From the NCBI RefSeq assembly GCF_000214705.1, contig NC_015573.1, forward strand, positions 446,501 through 510,500: a stretch of 64,000 bases of DNA, given 5' to 3'. Positions 1 through 8,889 of the stretch are shown here, piece after piece. This stretch comes from Desulfofundulus kuznetsovii DSM 6115. Its GTDB lineage: Bacteria; Bacillota; Desulfotomaculia; Desulfotomaculales; Desulfovirgulaceae. The notes under the pieces are model-generated. The model worked only from the letters and a program-made list of their open reading frames with translations, was not told the origin of the DNA and did not search any database. Each line of letters starts with the position of its first letter. Position 1 is the stretch's first letter. Made by a program: the position numbers and the translations under genes.

Positions 1-365
1 CCAATTTACAGGTGGAAGTAGACTACGACATTCAATGCAATCTGGGCGATTGTTCCGTTCCCGGGGCACAGGTGGGTACAGCCCTGGAAACAGCTTTTTC
101 CCTTGCTTTGTCCACCCTCTCATCGCCCGGGGTTGCCCACCCCCGCCTGGAGATCAGCCTGCAGGAGTCAAAAGGGTGTTACACATGCCGTCTGGTTTTT
201 CCGGCGGTGGCCCCCTTAGAAGCGCTAAAAGAGAAAATATGCGCCATAGATAGGATTCTCGCCGGTCATGGTGGCCGGGCAGAAGTGGTTGCGGTTCAGC
301 AGAACGGCGAAAGTTTCTATGAAATTTTACTTGTTTTTCCCGCCGGGAGTCGTGAACCGTTTTAA
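1..365 (+). CDS. Spo0B-like sporulation phosphotransferase, C-terminal part
   Basis: The frame is open at the left edge of the window, so the true start lies outside and only about 120 C-terminal residues are seen. A GTG at 12 is an internal in-frame codon and need not be the start. The visible part begins with VEVDYDIQCNLGD and then runs through a segment that could form the ATPase-like domain of Spo0B/SpoOB-type histidine kinases. It contains no catalytic motif strong enough for a firm call. The main support is position: in this clade a Spo0B-domain gene commonly sits between the L21/L27 ribosomal protein genes and obg, and obg starts 32 bases downstream. In that role it would pass phosphate through the sporulation phosphorelay. 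It could also be an unrelated small conserved protein. Confidence 0.5.
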   Translation, partial: NLQVEVDYDIQCNLGDCSVPGAQVGTALETAFSLALSTLSSPGVAHPRLEISLQESKGCYTCRLVFPAVAPLEALKEKICAIDRILAGHGGRAEVVAVQQNGESFYEILLVFPAGSREPF

Positions 366-396
366 TGGGGTACATAATAAGCAAAGGTGAAAGAGT

Positions 397-1662
397 ATGT
401 TTTTTGATACCGCAAAAATTTATGTCAGGGGAGGAGACGGCGGAAACGGGTGCGTTGCTTTTCGCCGGGAAAAATACGTCCCCGAAGGCGGGCCGGCGGG
501 GGGTGACGGCGGCCGGGGAGGGAACGTGATCCTGAAAGTGGATCCGGGCCTGCGCACCCTGGTGGATTTCCGCTACCAGCGTCATTACAAGGCCGGGCGG
601 GGCCAGCACGGCATGGGCAAGAACATGCATGGCAGGCAGGGGGAGGACCTGATCCTCAGGGTCCCCCCGGGTACGCTGGTGCGGGATGCCGCTACCGGGG
701 AAGTGATTGCCGACCTGGTATACCCGGGGCAGGAAGTGGTGGTGGCCCGGGGAGGACGGGGAGGACGGGGTAATGCCCGTTTTGTCAGTGCGGTGAACAG
801 GGCTCCCCGTATGGCCGAAAAAGGCGAGCCGGGAGAGGAACGCTGGCTGGAGCTTGAACTCAAGCTGCTGGCCGATGTGGGTCTGGTGGGCTTTCCCAAC
901 GCCGGCAAGTCCACCTTGATTGCCCGGGTATCGGCCGCCCGCCCCAAAATTGCCGACTACCCCTTCACCACCCTGGTGCCCAATCTGGGCGTCGTGCGGG
1001 TGGACGAGGGGCGCAGTTTTGTCATGGCCGACATACCCGGCCTCATTGAAGGGGCCCACGCCGGTGCCGGGTTGGGCCACCAGTTTCTGCGCCACACGGA
1101 ACGCACGCGCCTTTTAGTGCACGTCCTGGATATTGCCGGGAGCGAGGGGCGGGATCCCCTGCAGGATTTTGAAATCATCAACCGGGAGCTGGCCCTCTAT
1201 GACCCGGCCCTGGCGACGCGTCCCATGGTGGTAGCCGCAAATAAAATGGATTTGCCCGGGGCCAAGGAAAATCTGGGCCGTTTGGGCATAGCCCTGGGTG
1301 ATAGGTACGAAATTTTCCCCATCAGTGCCTTGAACGGGGAAGGGATAGCTCCCTTGATCTACCGCCTGGCCGAGCTGCTGGACCAGCTCCCGGCCCCCGA
1401 GCCATTGGCTGAGCAAAAGGTGCGCGTAACCAGGGTGGAGGGACCCCGGTTTACCGTATCCCGCCAGGATGGAGTGTTTTTAGTGGAAGGGCGGGAGATC
1501 GAGCGCCACGTGGCCATGACCGACCTGGAGAACGAAGAGGCGGTGGAAAGGCTGCAGCGGATCATTTCCCGGATGGGGCTGGAGGACGCCTTGAGGGAAG
1601 CTGGTATCCGGGAAGGGGACACGGTGCGCATCGGGAAATTTGAGTTTACTTATATGGAGTGA
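397..1662 (+). CDS. obg: GTPase Obg (ribosome assembly / stress GTPase)
   Basis: Obg is a cytoplasmic P-loop GTPase that binds the 50S subunit and is tied to ribosome assembly and, in Bacillus, to sporulation and the stress response. The protein has 421 residues, normal for the long Gram-positive form. The N-terminal glycine-rich Obg fold covers about residues 1-158 and contains the repeated GGDGG-type turns. The G domain follows, with G1 motif GFPNAGKST at 165-173 and a [11 protein letters not shown]3 motif. A C-terminal OCT domain runs from about 345 to 421 and ends GKFEFTYME. The ATG at 397 follows an AAGGTGAAAG ribosome binding site. The gene is probably co-transcribed with the Spo0B-like gene upstream and ends at a clear hairpin terminator. 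Confidence 0.97.
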   Translation: MFFDTAKIYVRGGDGGNGCVAFRREKYVPEGGPAGGDGGRGGNVILKVDPGLRTLVDFRYQRHYKAGRGQHGMGKNMHGRQGEDLILRVPPGTLVRDAATGEVIADLVYPGQEVVVARGGRGGRGNARFVSAVNRAPRMAEKGEPGEERWLELELKLLADVGLVGFPNAGKSTLIARVSAARPKIADYPFTTLVPNLGVVRVDEGRSFVMADIPGLIEGAHAGAGLGHQFLRHTERTRLLVHVLDIAGSEGRDPLQDFEIINRELALYDPALATRPMVVAANKMDLPGAKENLGRLGIALGDRYEIFPISALNGEGIAPLIYRLAELLDQLPAPEPLAEQKVRVTRVEGPRFTVSRQDGVFLVEGREIERHVAMTDLENEEAVERLQRIISRMGLEDALREAGIREGDTVRIGKFEFTYME

Positions 1663-1665
1663 AGT

Positions 1666-1700
1666 AAAGGCCTTCCCCACTTTAAGGGAAAGGCCTTTTA
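1666..1700 (+). terminator. Rho-independent terminator after obg
   Basis: AAAGGCCTTCCC pairs with GGGAAAGGCCTTT across a short loop and runs into T residues, four bases after the obg stop codon. Confidence 0.85.
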
Positions 1701-1731
1701 AAAAGGTGTGAACCCCCCCGGGACAGGCCCT

Positions 1732-3438
1732 CTAAAAAGGTATAAAAATCAGGTTGATGGGCAGGTAGGACGCTGCCGGGGGCATAAAACGCAGGGTCTT
1801 TTGCTGCCCGGCTTCGATGATGCCCACCAGGGCTCCCTGGCCGGGTGGGTTCAGCACGCCCCGGTTGGGCAGGTAGAAGGGCTGGCCGTCCCAGGTGGCC
1901 GCGCCGGCAAAGGGCCCGCCCCGGGGTGAGAAAAACACGCCCATGCGGTGCTTCGACTCAATGGTTATTTCGTAAGACACGCCGTAATTGCCCTTGTTGT
2001 ACCCCAGCAGGTTGGTGGCCCCGTCCCTGCCGTAAAGGAAGGAATCACCCCCGCCGTCGGCAATAATCAGCCGGGCCGGTTTGTTTTCATACAGGTGTAC
2101 CGACAGGAACCGGTTGGCCTGGGGAAAAGTGCCCCGGATGTGCTTGCCGTCCGGTGGAAGCGTGGACAGATTACTGTATGCGGTTATGGGATCCCCGTTT
2201 TCCATGGCTACCACGGAAAAGAGTACTTCCCGGTCGGTATGCAGGTCAAGGATGCCGTGTACGCATAGTCCCGGGGCAATGGGCTTTTTTTCTTCATTTA
2301 AAACTCGCGTTTCCCCCGGTTTAATGTATATGGTCCGGGCCTGTTCCGTTCCTGCTGCCAGGTAGCGGTAGGTGGCCGCCCGGCCTGCAGCCATGGGATC
2401 CCCGGGGCCGGCAAAAGCCTGTTTTTTGATGGTAACCGTGGCCGTGTCCAGGCCCTGGTTGGTGGCCAGGAGATAAACGTGCTGGTTGACGGTGCTACCG
2501 TTGATGTGGTGGTAATAAAGCCGGGCCGTTCCCCACAGGGTATCGGCATAAAGGATGCCTTCCCGGGTAAATACCTCCGGGCTGTTGCTGACCATCAACA
2601 TTTCCCGGCTCATGGTGGTGGCGGGATCTACCGCGGGCAGTTTCAGCACCTCAACCGCCGATAAGTCCAGGGGTTCTCCCGGGATGGGGTGGTGCAGGTT
2701 GTAGGTTATCTCGTCCATGACCACTTCTTCGGTGACGGTAATGGTTTTGCTGGCTGTTTCGCTCCACGCGCCGCGGCTGTCCTTCACCTGCAGGGTGACG
2801 GTATATTCCCCTGGTTTGAAAAAGGCCCGCTGTTTGCCCGTCCATTTCACTTCCACCAGCCCGTCCCCATCGGGGTCATAACTCTCATCCCGGTAGATGA
2901 CTGTCTCCCCCTGGGCCACGGTGGTCTTTTCAATCTCGAAGCGGGCCACTGGGGGCCGGTTTGGCGGGGGCGGTGGCGGGGGCTGGGCCACCCTGATTTC
3001 CCTGGTGGAAGCATCATAGGAAACCTGATATTTTAAGGTTTCGGCCACGAAACGCAGGGGTACCAGGGTGGTGCCGCCGCTGATGGTGGGTGCGCAGTGC
3101 AGTTGCCGGATTTGACCTTCAACCACTGCCTCTTTGCTTTCCGGTTTAAGTTGTATCTGGCCCTCCTGTCCTTTAATAGTTATCTCCCGGGACCGGCTGT
3201 TCCAGTGTACTTCCATGCCCAGCGTTTCCACCAGAAAGCGCAAAGGCACAAGCGTAACGCCGTCTTTAATTACCGGTGCCGCCGGGAGAGGGTAAACCGT
3301 TCCGTCAACCACCGCCTGGTTGGAGGACAGCTTCAAAATAATTGTGCTGGCCGATGCATACGCCGGGGTTTGTAAGGGAAAGGCAAACAGGCAGAGGACC
3401 GGTAGACTCATCAGGATCTTCTGGAAAATTGCTTTCAT
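1732..3438 (-). CDS. Exported protein with two stalk (copper amine oxidase N-like) domains and a PKD domain
   Basis: A 568-residue protein with a typical signal peptide: a charged start MKAIFQK, a hydrophobic core and a probable cut near residue 29. Two consecutive stalk repeats follow at about 35-150. Each has the pattern (I/V)xxGxTLVPLRFxxETLxxxVxxxxxxRE(I) of the copper-amine-oxidase N-terminal-like domain. A run of prolines near 160 then leads into a PKD domain (RPPVARFEI ... YDPDGDG ... GEYTVTLQVKDSRG). The C-terminal 330 residues form a beta-rich region I do not recognise. No oxidase active site is visible, so the name of the N-terminal domain should not be read as enzymatic. Likely role: cell-surface or spore-envelope structural protein. 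The gene is convergent with obg and has its own leader upstream of 3438. Confidence 0.8.
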   Translation of the reverse strand: MKAIFQKILMSLPVLCLFAFPLQTPAYASASTIILKLSSNQAVVDGTVYPLPAAPVIKDGVTLVPLRFLVETLGMEVHWNSRSREITIKGQEGQIQLKPESKEAVVEGQIRQLHCAPTISGGTTLVPLRFVAETLKYQVSYDASTREIRVAQPPPPPPPNRPPVARFEIEKTTVAQGETVIYRDESYDPDGDGLVEVKWTGKQRAFFKPGEYTVTLQVKDSRGAWSETASKTITVTEEVVMDEITYNLHHPIPGEPLDLSAVEVLKLPAVDPATTMSREMLMVSNSPEVFTREGILYADTLWGTARLYYHHINGSTVNQHVYLLATNQGLDTATVTIKKQAFAGPGDPMAAGRAATYRYLAAGTEQARTIYIKPGETRVLNEEKKPIAPGLCVHGILDLHTDREVLFSVVAMENGDPITAYSNLSTLPPDGKHIRGTFPQANRFLSVHLYENKPARLIIADGGGDSFLYGRDGATNLLGYNKGNYGVSYEITIESKHRMGVFFSPRGGPFAGAATWDGQPFYLPNRGVLNPPGQGALVGIIEAGQQKTLRFMPPAASYLPINLIFIPF

Positions 3439-3494
3439 GGGACAGCACCTCTAACTAAAAAGCTGCAACTCTAAAGCCTATAAGCATGGAAAAA

Positions 3495-3542
3495 TCATGC
3501 GATTGGCCGGTAGTTATGCGCACCCATGCCGGTGCTGACCAC
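3495..3542 (-). CDS. Possible 10-15 residue leader peptide
   Basis: Reading leftward there is a very strong GGAAGGAGGT ribosome binding site at about 3541-3550. It is followed by an open frame that encodes VVSTGMGAHNYRPIA and stops at 3495. The ATG of MGAHNYRPIA is at 3527, 13 bases from the Shine-Dalgarno core, which is somewhat far. A GTG at 3542 overlaps the core and is therefore a poor start. The frame sits in the leader of the stalk/PKD gene, just downstream of a TATAAT box. It could be a translated leader peptide or a small secreted or regulatory peptide, or a chance match. Confidence 0.3.
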   Translation of the reverse strand: MVSTGMGAHNYRPIA

Positions 3543-3572
3543 CTCCTTCCTGCACTTTTTAAACCATGGCCT

Positions 3573-3578
3573 ATTATA
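3573..3578 (-). promoter_or_regulatory. -10 element for the stalk/PKD leader
   Basis: On the minus strand the sequence reads TCTATATAATAGG, a perfect TATAAT about 135 bases upstream of the stalk/PKD start codon. I see no convincing -35 box at 17 bases, so the assignment is tentative. The rest of 3543-3777 contains no gene I can support. Confidence 0.4.
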
Positions 3579-3777
3579 TAGACGTTTCCAGGCGGATTTT
3601 GGTTTCATTAAGCCGATAAATTTTCCCTTATTGCCAACCCGGCACTCACTTAAAAAGCTATACCGCAAAGACCAGCATTCGCTAATTGTTACAGCGGGTT
3701 TTGGAAAGAGCATCATTTTTCAGTGAGTGCTGGGCTGTCGGGGCGGCTGCCGTCCGGCAGCCACGCAATAGTATCTT

Positions 3778-3807
3778 TTGGCACCGGTTCATGGTTTATG
3801 GTATACT
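3778..3807 (+). promoter_or_regulatory. Promoter of proB
   Basis: TTGGCA (3778-3783), an 18-base spacer and TATACT (3802-3807) form a good vegetative promoter. Transcription would begin near 3813, giving a very short leader before the proB ATG at 3827. Confidence 0.6.
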
Positions 3808-3826
3808 GTTGCCGGTGGTGATTTTC

Positions 3827-4951
3827 ATGGCCGGGGAAAGGGATTTCCGCCATATCAAACGGGTTGTGGTCAAGGTGGGTTCCAGTTCCATTATCTATCC
3901 CACCGGGCGGCCCAACCTTTCCCAGATGGAACAGCTGGCGCGTCAACTGGCGGATTTACATAACCAGGGCAAAGAAGTGCTCCTGGTCACTTCGGGAGCC
4001 ATTGGGGTGGGACAGCACCGGTTGGGCTACACCCGCCGTCCCAGGACCATTCCGGAAAAGCAGGCCGCCGCAGCGGTGGGCCAGGGTATGCTTATGCATA
4101 TGTACGATAAGTTCTTTGGCGAATACGGTGTTGCCGTGGGCCAAATCCTCCTGACCCGGGAGGATTTCAGCGACCGCAAGCGCTTTTTAAACGCCCGCAA
4201 CACCATGTATACCCTTTTGCGCCAGGGCGTGGTACCCGTGATTAATGAAAACGATACGGTGGCGGTGGAGGAAATAAAGCTGGGGGATAACGATAACCTG
4301 GCGGCCCTGGTGGCCACCCTGGTGGATGCCGAGTTGCTGATTCTTTTATCGGATATAGACGGCCTTTACGATGCCGATCCCCGCAAAAACAGCGGGGCCA
4401 GGCTAATTGCGGAAGTGCACGAAATCACGCCGGAACTGGAAGCACTTTCCGGAGGGGCGGGGACGCCGGTGGGTACCGGCGGCATTGTTACCAAACTCCA
4501 GGCGGCGCGCATTGCCATGCACTCGGGGATCGTTACCGTGCTGGCCAGTTCTTCCGAAAAGGATGTGGTCAGGCGGGTGGTGGCCGGCGAACCCCTGGGC
4601 ACGGTATTCTGGCCCTGCAGCCGGCTGGAGAAAAAAAAGTGCTGGATCGCCTATAGCTCCACCGTGCACGGCCGCATCTACGTGGATGAAGGAGCGGCGC
4701 GGGCGCTGCTGGAAAACGGCAAGAGCCTTTTGCCTTCGGGGATCATCCGGGTGGAAGGATCCTTTGAGATGGGCAACACCGTGAGTATCTGCGATCCTGC
4801 AGGTAAAGAAATTGCCCGGGGTATAGTGAACTACTCCTCCGCCGAAGTGGAACGCATCAAGGGTATACAGACCAGGGAAATTGCCAGGGTACTGGGGCAT
4901 AAGGACTACGACGAGGTGGTCCACCGCAACAACCTGGTGCTGGATATTTAA
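3827..4951 (+). CDS. proB: Glutamate 5-kinase
   Basis: Catalyses ATP-dependent phosphorylation of glutamate to gamma-glutamyl phosphate, the first step of proline synthesis in the cytoplasm. From the ATG at 3827 the protein has 374 residues, the usual length. It starts with the amino-acid-kinase motif VVVKVGSSSI, contains the substrate loop NENDTVAVEE and the nucleotide loop DIDGLYDADPR, and ends with a PUA domain (about 275-365). The frame stays open to 3686, but the extra N-terminus has no family similarity and lies upstream of the predicted promoter. The ribosome binding site (GGTGGTG) is weak. proA follows 36 bases later, so the two are very probably one operon. Confidence 0.95.
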   Translation: MAGERDFRHIKRVVVKVGSSSIIYPTGRPNLSQMEQLARQLADLHNQGKEVLLVTSGAIGVGQHRLGYTRRPRTIPEKQAAAAVGQGMLMHMYDKFFGEYGVAVGQILLTREDFSDRKRFLNARNTMYTLLRQGVVPVINENDTVAVEEIKLGDNDNLAALVATLVDAELLILLSDIDGLYDADPRKNSGARLIAEVHEITPELEALSGGAGTPVGTGGIVTKLQAARIAMHSGIVTVLASSSEKDVVRRVVAGEPLGTVFWPCSRLEKKKCWIAYSSTVHGRIYVDEGAARALLENGKSLLPSGIIRVEGSFEMGNTVSICDPAGKEIARGIVNYSSAEVERIKGIQTREIARVLGHKDYDEVVHRNNLVLDI

Positions 4952-4987
4952 ACATGCCGTGCCGGCAATTAATAGGGGGTAGGAAAG

Positions 4988-6250
4988 ATGATGGAACAAA
5001 TTGAGCAAGAGGTAAGGGAAAAAGCACAGAGGGCCAGGGAGGCAGCCCGGCATCTGGCCTACCTTTCTACGGAGGTAAAGAACCGGGCCCTTTTGACCAT
5101 GGCCGAAAGCCTGCTTAACAACCAGGAGCGCATTCTGGCGGCCAACAAAATTGACGTGCAGGCCGGGCGGGAGAAGGGTTTATCCCGGGCCCTAATCGAC
5201 CGCCTGCTGCTAACCCCCGGGCGCATCGAGGAGATGGCTGAAGGGTTGAGGGCTGTGGCTTCCCTGCCTGATCCGGTGGGGGAAGTCGAGTCCATGTGGC
5301 TGCGGCCCAACGGCCTGCAGGTGGGGCGGATGCGGGTTCCCCTGGGGGTAGTGGGGATGATTTACGAGGCCCGGCCCAATGTCACTGTGGATGCCGCGGG
5401 CTTGTGTTTGAAGGCGGGCAACGCCGTGGTGCTGCGGGGGGGATCCGAGGCCATCAATTCCAACCGCGCTATTGTGGCTGTCATTGCCGCAGCTGCCGAG
5501 GACGCAGGCACCCCCGCCGGTGCCATCCAGCTCATTGAGAATACCGACCGGGCGGCAGTGAATGTTATGCTCAAGTTAAACGGCCTTCTGGATGTACTCA
5601 TTCCCCGGGGCGGGGCGGGATTGATCAGGACGGTGGTCGAGAATGCTACCGTACCAGTGATTGAAACGGGTGTGGGCAACTGCCATGTTTATGTGGATGA
5701 TGGTGCCGACCTGGAAATGGCCCGTTCCATCGTGATCAACGCCAAATGCCAGCGTCCCGGAGTGTGCAATGCCATGGAAACGCTTCTGGTGCACCAGCAG
5801 GTGGCCCGGGAATTGCTGCCGGGACTTCTGGAGGATTTAAGGGCGGCCGGGGTAGAGGTGCGGGGATGCGAGAAGACCCGTGAGCTGGTGCCCTGGGTAG
5901 TGCCGGCCACAGAGGAGGATTGGGCCACGGAGTACCTGGACCTGATCCTGGCCGTGAAGGTGGTGGAATCCATGGAGGAGGCCATGGAGCATATCTACCG
6001 CTACGGCACCAGGCATTCCGAGGCCATCGTCACCCGGGATTATGCCCGGGCCAGGCGGTTTTTGCGGGAGGTGGATGCGGCAGCAGTATACGTGAACGCC
6101 TCCACCCGCTTTACCGACGGTTACCAGTACGGTTTGGGTGCCGAGATCGGCATTTCCACCCAGAAGCTCCATGCCCGGGGACCCATGGGGTTGAAGGAAC
6201 TGACCACTTACAAGTATATTGTTTTCGGCGAGGGTCAAATCCGGAGTTGA
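4988..6250 (+). CDS. proA: Gamma-glutamyl phosphate reductase
   Basis: Reduces gamma-glutamyl phosphate with NADPH to glutamate semialdehyde, the second proline-pathway step. It probably channels the unstable intermediate from ProB. The 420-residue protein is full length. The aldehyde-dehydrogenase-fold signature around the catalytic cysteine reads NAKCQRPGVCNAMETLL, with Cys254 the likely nucleophile, and the nucleotide-binding and C-terminal FTDGYQYGLGAEIGISTQK segments are intact. A TAGGAAAG site precedes ATGATG at 4988; either ATG could be used. proC is not in the window. Confidence 0.96.
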   Translation: MMEQIEQEVREKAQRAREAARHLAYLSTEVKNRALLTMAESLLNNQERILAANKIDVQAGREKGLSRALIDRLLLTPGRIEEMAEGLRAVASLPDPVGEVESMWLRPNGLQVGRMRVPLGVVGMIYEARPNVTVDAAGLCLKAGNAVVLRGGSEAINSNRAIVAVIAAAAEDAGTPAGAIQLIENTDRAAVNVMLKLNGLLDVLIPRGGAGLIRTVVENATVPVIETGVGNCHVYVDDGADLEMARSIVINAKCQRPGVCNAMETLLVHQQVARELLPGLLEDLRAAGVEVRGCEKTRELVPWVVPATEEDWATEYLDLILAVKVVESMEEAMEHIYRYGTRHSEAIVTRDYARARRFLREVDAAAVYVNASTRFTDGYQYGLGAEIGISTQKLHARGPMGLKELTTYKYIVFGEGQIRS

Positions 6251-6273
6251 TGCCTTATTGTGGGTTTAAAAGC

Positions 6274-6310
6274 AAAGGACAGGCTCTGGGTAAAAGGCCT
6301 GTCCTTTTTT
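6274..6310 (+). terminator. Rho-independent terminator after proBA
   Basis: AAAGGACAGGC pairs with GCCTGTCCTTT, followed by a run of T residues. The stem also has A residues on its left side, so it may serve the convergent LysR gene too. Confidence 0.85.
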
Positions 6311-6326
6311 CGCAATTACTTTGCGT

Positions 6327-7235
6327 TTAAGCCCTGGCCTGCAGGGCTGCTATTACCTCTTCGGAGGTGATAAACCGGGCGAATTCATCGCAGGCCCGGG
6401 ACTGGAACCTGGTGCGGTTGCGGATGATTTTGAACTCCCTGGTTATGTTTATGTCCTTCAGCCGAACCGGTTTAATGGTGCCCAGGGCCAGTTCCTTGCG
6501 GATGGTCAACTTGGAAAGGAAGGAGATGCCCAGCCCCGCTTCCACGGCCTGCTTAATAGCCTGGGTGCTGCCCATGACAATTATCCTGGCCGGCGTGACT
6601 TCCAGCTGGCGCAGGGCGTTTTCCGCAGCCACACGGGTGCCGGAGCCTTCCTCCCGCAGGATGAAGGTGCAGGATTCCAGGTCCTCCCCCGTAGCCTGGG
6701 ATTTGCCGGCCAGTGGATGTCCCGGGGAGACGATGAGCACCATTTCATCGGTGAGAAAAGGTTCCACCTGCAGGTGGGCATGTTCTACCGGCCCCTCCAC
6801 CAGGCCGATGTCAATGCTTCCTTCCAGGGTTTGTTCAAAGACCATGGCCGTGTTGCCGGTGGTCATGGCCAGCTCAACATCGGGGTACTTCTGGGCAAAG
6901 GCGCCCAGCAACCGGGGCAGCACGTACTCCCCGATGGTCATGCTGGCTCCCACCGCAATCTTGCCCGTAACCAGTTCGATGAGATCGGTTACCGCCCGTT
7001 CGGCCTCCTGGTGCAGGTTTAAGATTTTTTTGGCGTAGGAGTAAAGGATGGCGCCGGCCTGGGTCAGTTCCACCTTTTTGTTTGAACGGTCGAAGAGCCG
7101 TGCCCGGTAGTGTTCTTCCAGGGCGTGGATGTGCTGGCTGATGGCCGGCTGGGTGAGGTTGAGTACCTCGGCGGCCCGGGAAAAATTTTTCTTTTCCGCT
7201 ACAGTTACAAAAACCCGCAATTGGTGATCGAGCAC
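6327..7235 (-). CDS. LysR-family transcriptional regulator
   Basis: A DNA-binding regulator of about 302 residues. The N-terminal winged helix-turn-helix reads LDHQLRVFVTVAEKKNFSRAAEVLNLTQPAISQHI, beginning directly after the start codon. I therefore place the start at the GTG at 7235, behind a GGAGGG site, rather than at the far end of the open frame (7304). The rest is the two-lobed periplasmic-binding-protein-like effector domain (about 90-295). It belongs to the CysB/CbbR-like side of the family by general appearance, but its inducer cannot be read from sequence. Divergent nadD is a neighbour only; nothing ties it to this regulator. Confidence 0.9.
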   Translation of the reverse strand: MLDHQLRVFVTVAEKKNFSRAAEVLNLTQPAISQHIHALEEHYRARLFDRSNKKVELTQAGAILYSYAKKILNLHQEAERAVTDLIELVTGKIAVGASMTIGEYVLPRLLGAFAQKYPDVELAMTTGNTAMVFEQTLEGSIDIGLVEGPVEHAHLQVEPFLTDEMVLIVSPGHPLAGKSQATGEDLESCTFILREEGSGTRVAAENALRQLEVTPARIIVMGSTQAIKQAVEAGLGISFLSKLTIRKELALGTIKPVRLKDINITREFKIIRNRTRFQSRACDEFARFITSEEVIAALQARA

Positions 7236-7446
7236 TATCTTTTCTACCCTCCAGTTGCGTTTACTGGTGTGCAACCTTTCGGCTGGCATTTTCAAACGCG
7301 GCAAATGTTGGGTTAACTCCGTTGAAAAATGTGAATTATTATATACTTAATAACACTTTCTAATTCTATACGCACCCGCAAATCGTGTCAACAGGGGGTT
7401 GCTTTTTGTCACCGGGGCCATTAAAATGATGCTGAGGTTTTGGCTT

Positions 7447-8061
7447 ATGGCGCACACATGGAAAAGATTAGGCATTATGGGCGGCACCTTCGACCCCATC
7501 CACTACGGGCATCTAGTTGCTGCTGAGGGAGCCCGGCATGCCTTTCAACTGGAAAAGGTTATTTTCATCCCTGCCGGTCGCCCTCCCCACAAAACGGGCC
7601 GGAAGATTTCCGATCCCCACCACCGGTGGATTATGACCGAACTGGCCGTGGCCAGCAACCCCTACTTTGATACATCCACCATTGAAGTGGACCGGCCGGG
7701 GTACTCCTACACTATTGATACGGTGCGGGAGGTCCGGAGTCTTTATCCAGGGGCGGAAATTTTTTTTATTACCGGTGCGGATGCGGTACTGGAAATATTG
7801 AACTGGAAAAACGTAAATGAACTGCTGGAAATGTGCTGGTTCGTTGCCGCCACCCGTCCCGGCTACCCCCTGGGAAATTTAAAGCGCCGGCTGGCGGGGA
7901 TAGACCCGGAGCACGTGAAGCGCATTATCCCCATGGAGGTACCGGCCCTGGCCATTTCCTCCACGGAAATCAGGGCCCGCGTGCAGGAAGGGCGCCCCAT
8001 CAAGTATCTCCTGCCCGAGCCGGTGGAGGCGTATATCCTGAACCGGGGGCTGTACAAATGA
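7447..8061 (+). CDS. nadD: Nicotinate-mononucleotide adenylyltransferase
   Basis: Transfers AMP from ATP to nicotinate mononucleotide to give deamido-NAD, a late step of NAD synthesis. From ATG 7447 (TGAGG site nine bases upstream) the protein has 204 residues. Family motifs are clear: [15 protein letters not shown] (nucleotidyltransferase HxGH loop) near the start, [11 protein letters not shown] in the middle and [13 protein letters not shown] near the C-terminus. The open frame begins at 7399, but that extension is not family-like. In many Firmicutes nadD is followed by yqeK and rsfS; here rsfS lies 4 kb away, so the usual cluster has been opened by the frd genes. Confidence 0.94.
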   Translation: MAHTWKRLGIMGGTFDPIHYGHLVAAEGARHAFQLEKVIFIPAGRPPHKTGRKISDPHHRWIMTELAVASNPYFDTSTIEVDRPGYSYTIDTVREVRSLYPGAEIFFITGADAVLEILNWKNVNELLEMCWFVAATRPGYPLGNLKRRLAGIDPEHVKRIIPMEVPALAISSTEIRARVQEGRPIKYLLPEPVEAYILNRGLYK

Positions 8062-8130
8062 AAAAAATGGCCCGCGCGGCAGGGGCGGCACCTGAGGAGG
8101 GATGCCGCAGTGCCGGCGGGCAATTCTTTT
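8062..8130. terminator. Convergent terminator region between nadD and frdB
   Basis: Nested pairings GCCCGC/GCGGGC (outer) and GCGGCA/TGCCGC (inner) are flanked by an A-run on the left and TTCTTTT on the right. This suggests a bidirectional terminator for the converging genes. Confidence 0.5.
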
Positions 8131-8139
8131 GTGTTCTAA

Positions 8140-8889
8140 CTAACAGGCCCTGGTTTGCGGCCTGGCGGCAAGACCGGCCGCGGCCATCCTGCGGCGCACG
8201 TAGGCGAGCTGCATCTGCAGGGGCAGCCCCATGGGGCAGTTATCTTCGCAGGCCATGAGGCCGACGCAGCCAAAGGTGCCCTCTTCCGTGCCCACCACTT
8301 CGAAGTATTCCTGCGGGCTGCGTTCATCCCGGGGGTCGACCATAAACCGGGCCACCCGGTTTATGCCCGCCGCTCCGATGAAATCTTCCCGGATGTTGGC
8401 CGTGGCGCAGCCGGCAATGCAGCACCCGCATTCAATGCACCGCTCCGCCTCGTAAATTTTCAGGGCCGTTTCGTTGTCCATGCGCTCTTCCCGGGCCTGG
8501 GGATCGAATTCTTTTGTTGTGTGGATCCAGGCCTCCGTTTTCAGGGACATGTGCCTGAACCAGGTGCCCGTGTCCACCGAGAGGTCCCCCACGAGCTTGA
8601 ATACCGGCAGGGGAAGGAGGGTAATCCTGGACGGCAGGTCTTTGGTGAGGGTTTTGCAGGCCAGGCGGGGTTTCCCGTTCACCAGCATGGCACAGGAGCC
8701 GCAGATGGCCGCCCGGCACACAAAGTCAAACATCAGGGAGGGGTCCTGTTCCTCCCGGATTTTATTTAAGGCCACAAACAGGGTCATGCCCGGCATTTCC
8801 TCGAGCTTGTACTCCTGCATGTAGGGCTTTATTTCCGGCGTGTTGGGGTTGTAGCGGAAGATGCTGAAAGTCAGCAGGCGTTCAGCCAT
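8140..8889 (-). CDS. frdB: Fumarate reductase / succinate dehydrogenase iron-sulfur subunit
   Basis: Carries electrons between the membrane cytochrome b and the flavoprotein. From ATG 8889 (GGAGGG site) the protein has 249 residues. An N-terminal 2Fe-2S ferredoxin domain contains CRAAICGSCAMLVNGKPRLAC. A C-terminal part has the 4Fe-4S pattern CIECGCCIAGC and a further cluster motif GCVGLMACEDNCPMG. Its start overlaps the end of frdA by eight bases, so translation is probably coupled. The open frame extends upstream to 8997 but there lies inside frdA. Confidence 0.93.
   Translation of the reverse strand: MAERLLTFSIFRYNPNTPEIKPYMQEYKLEEMPGMTLFVALNKIREEQDPSLMFDFVCRAAICGSCAMLVNGKPRLACKTLTKDLPSRITLLPLPVFKLVGDLSVDTGTWFRHMSLKTEAWIHTTKEFDPQAREERMDNETALKIYEAERCIECGCCIAGCATANIREDFIGAAGINRVARFMVDPRDERSPQEYFEVVGTEEGTFGCVGLMACEDNCPMGLPLQMQLAYVRRRMAAAGLAARPQTRAC

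Noticed and set aside
154-1095. 313-codon open frame on the minus strand opposite obg
   Set aside because: Shadow of the GC-rich obg codon pattern; no motif, no ribosome binding site, and obg is certain.
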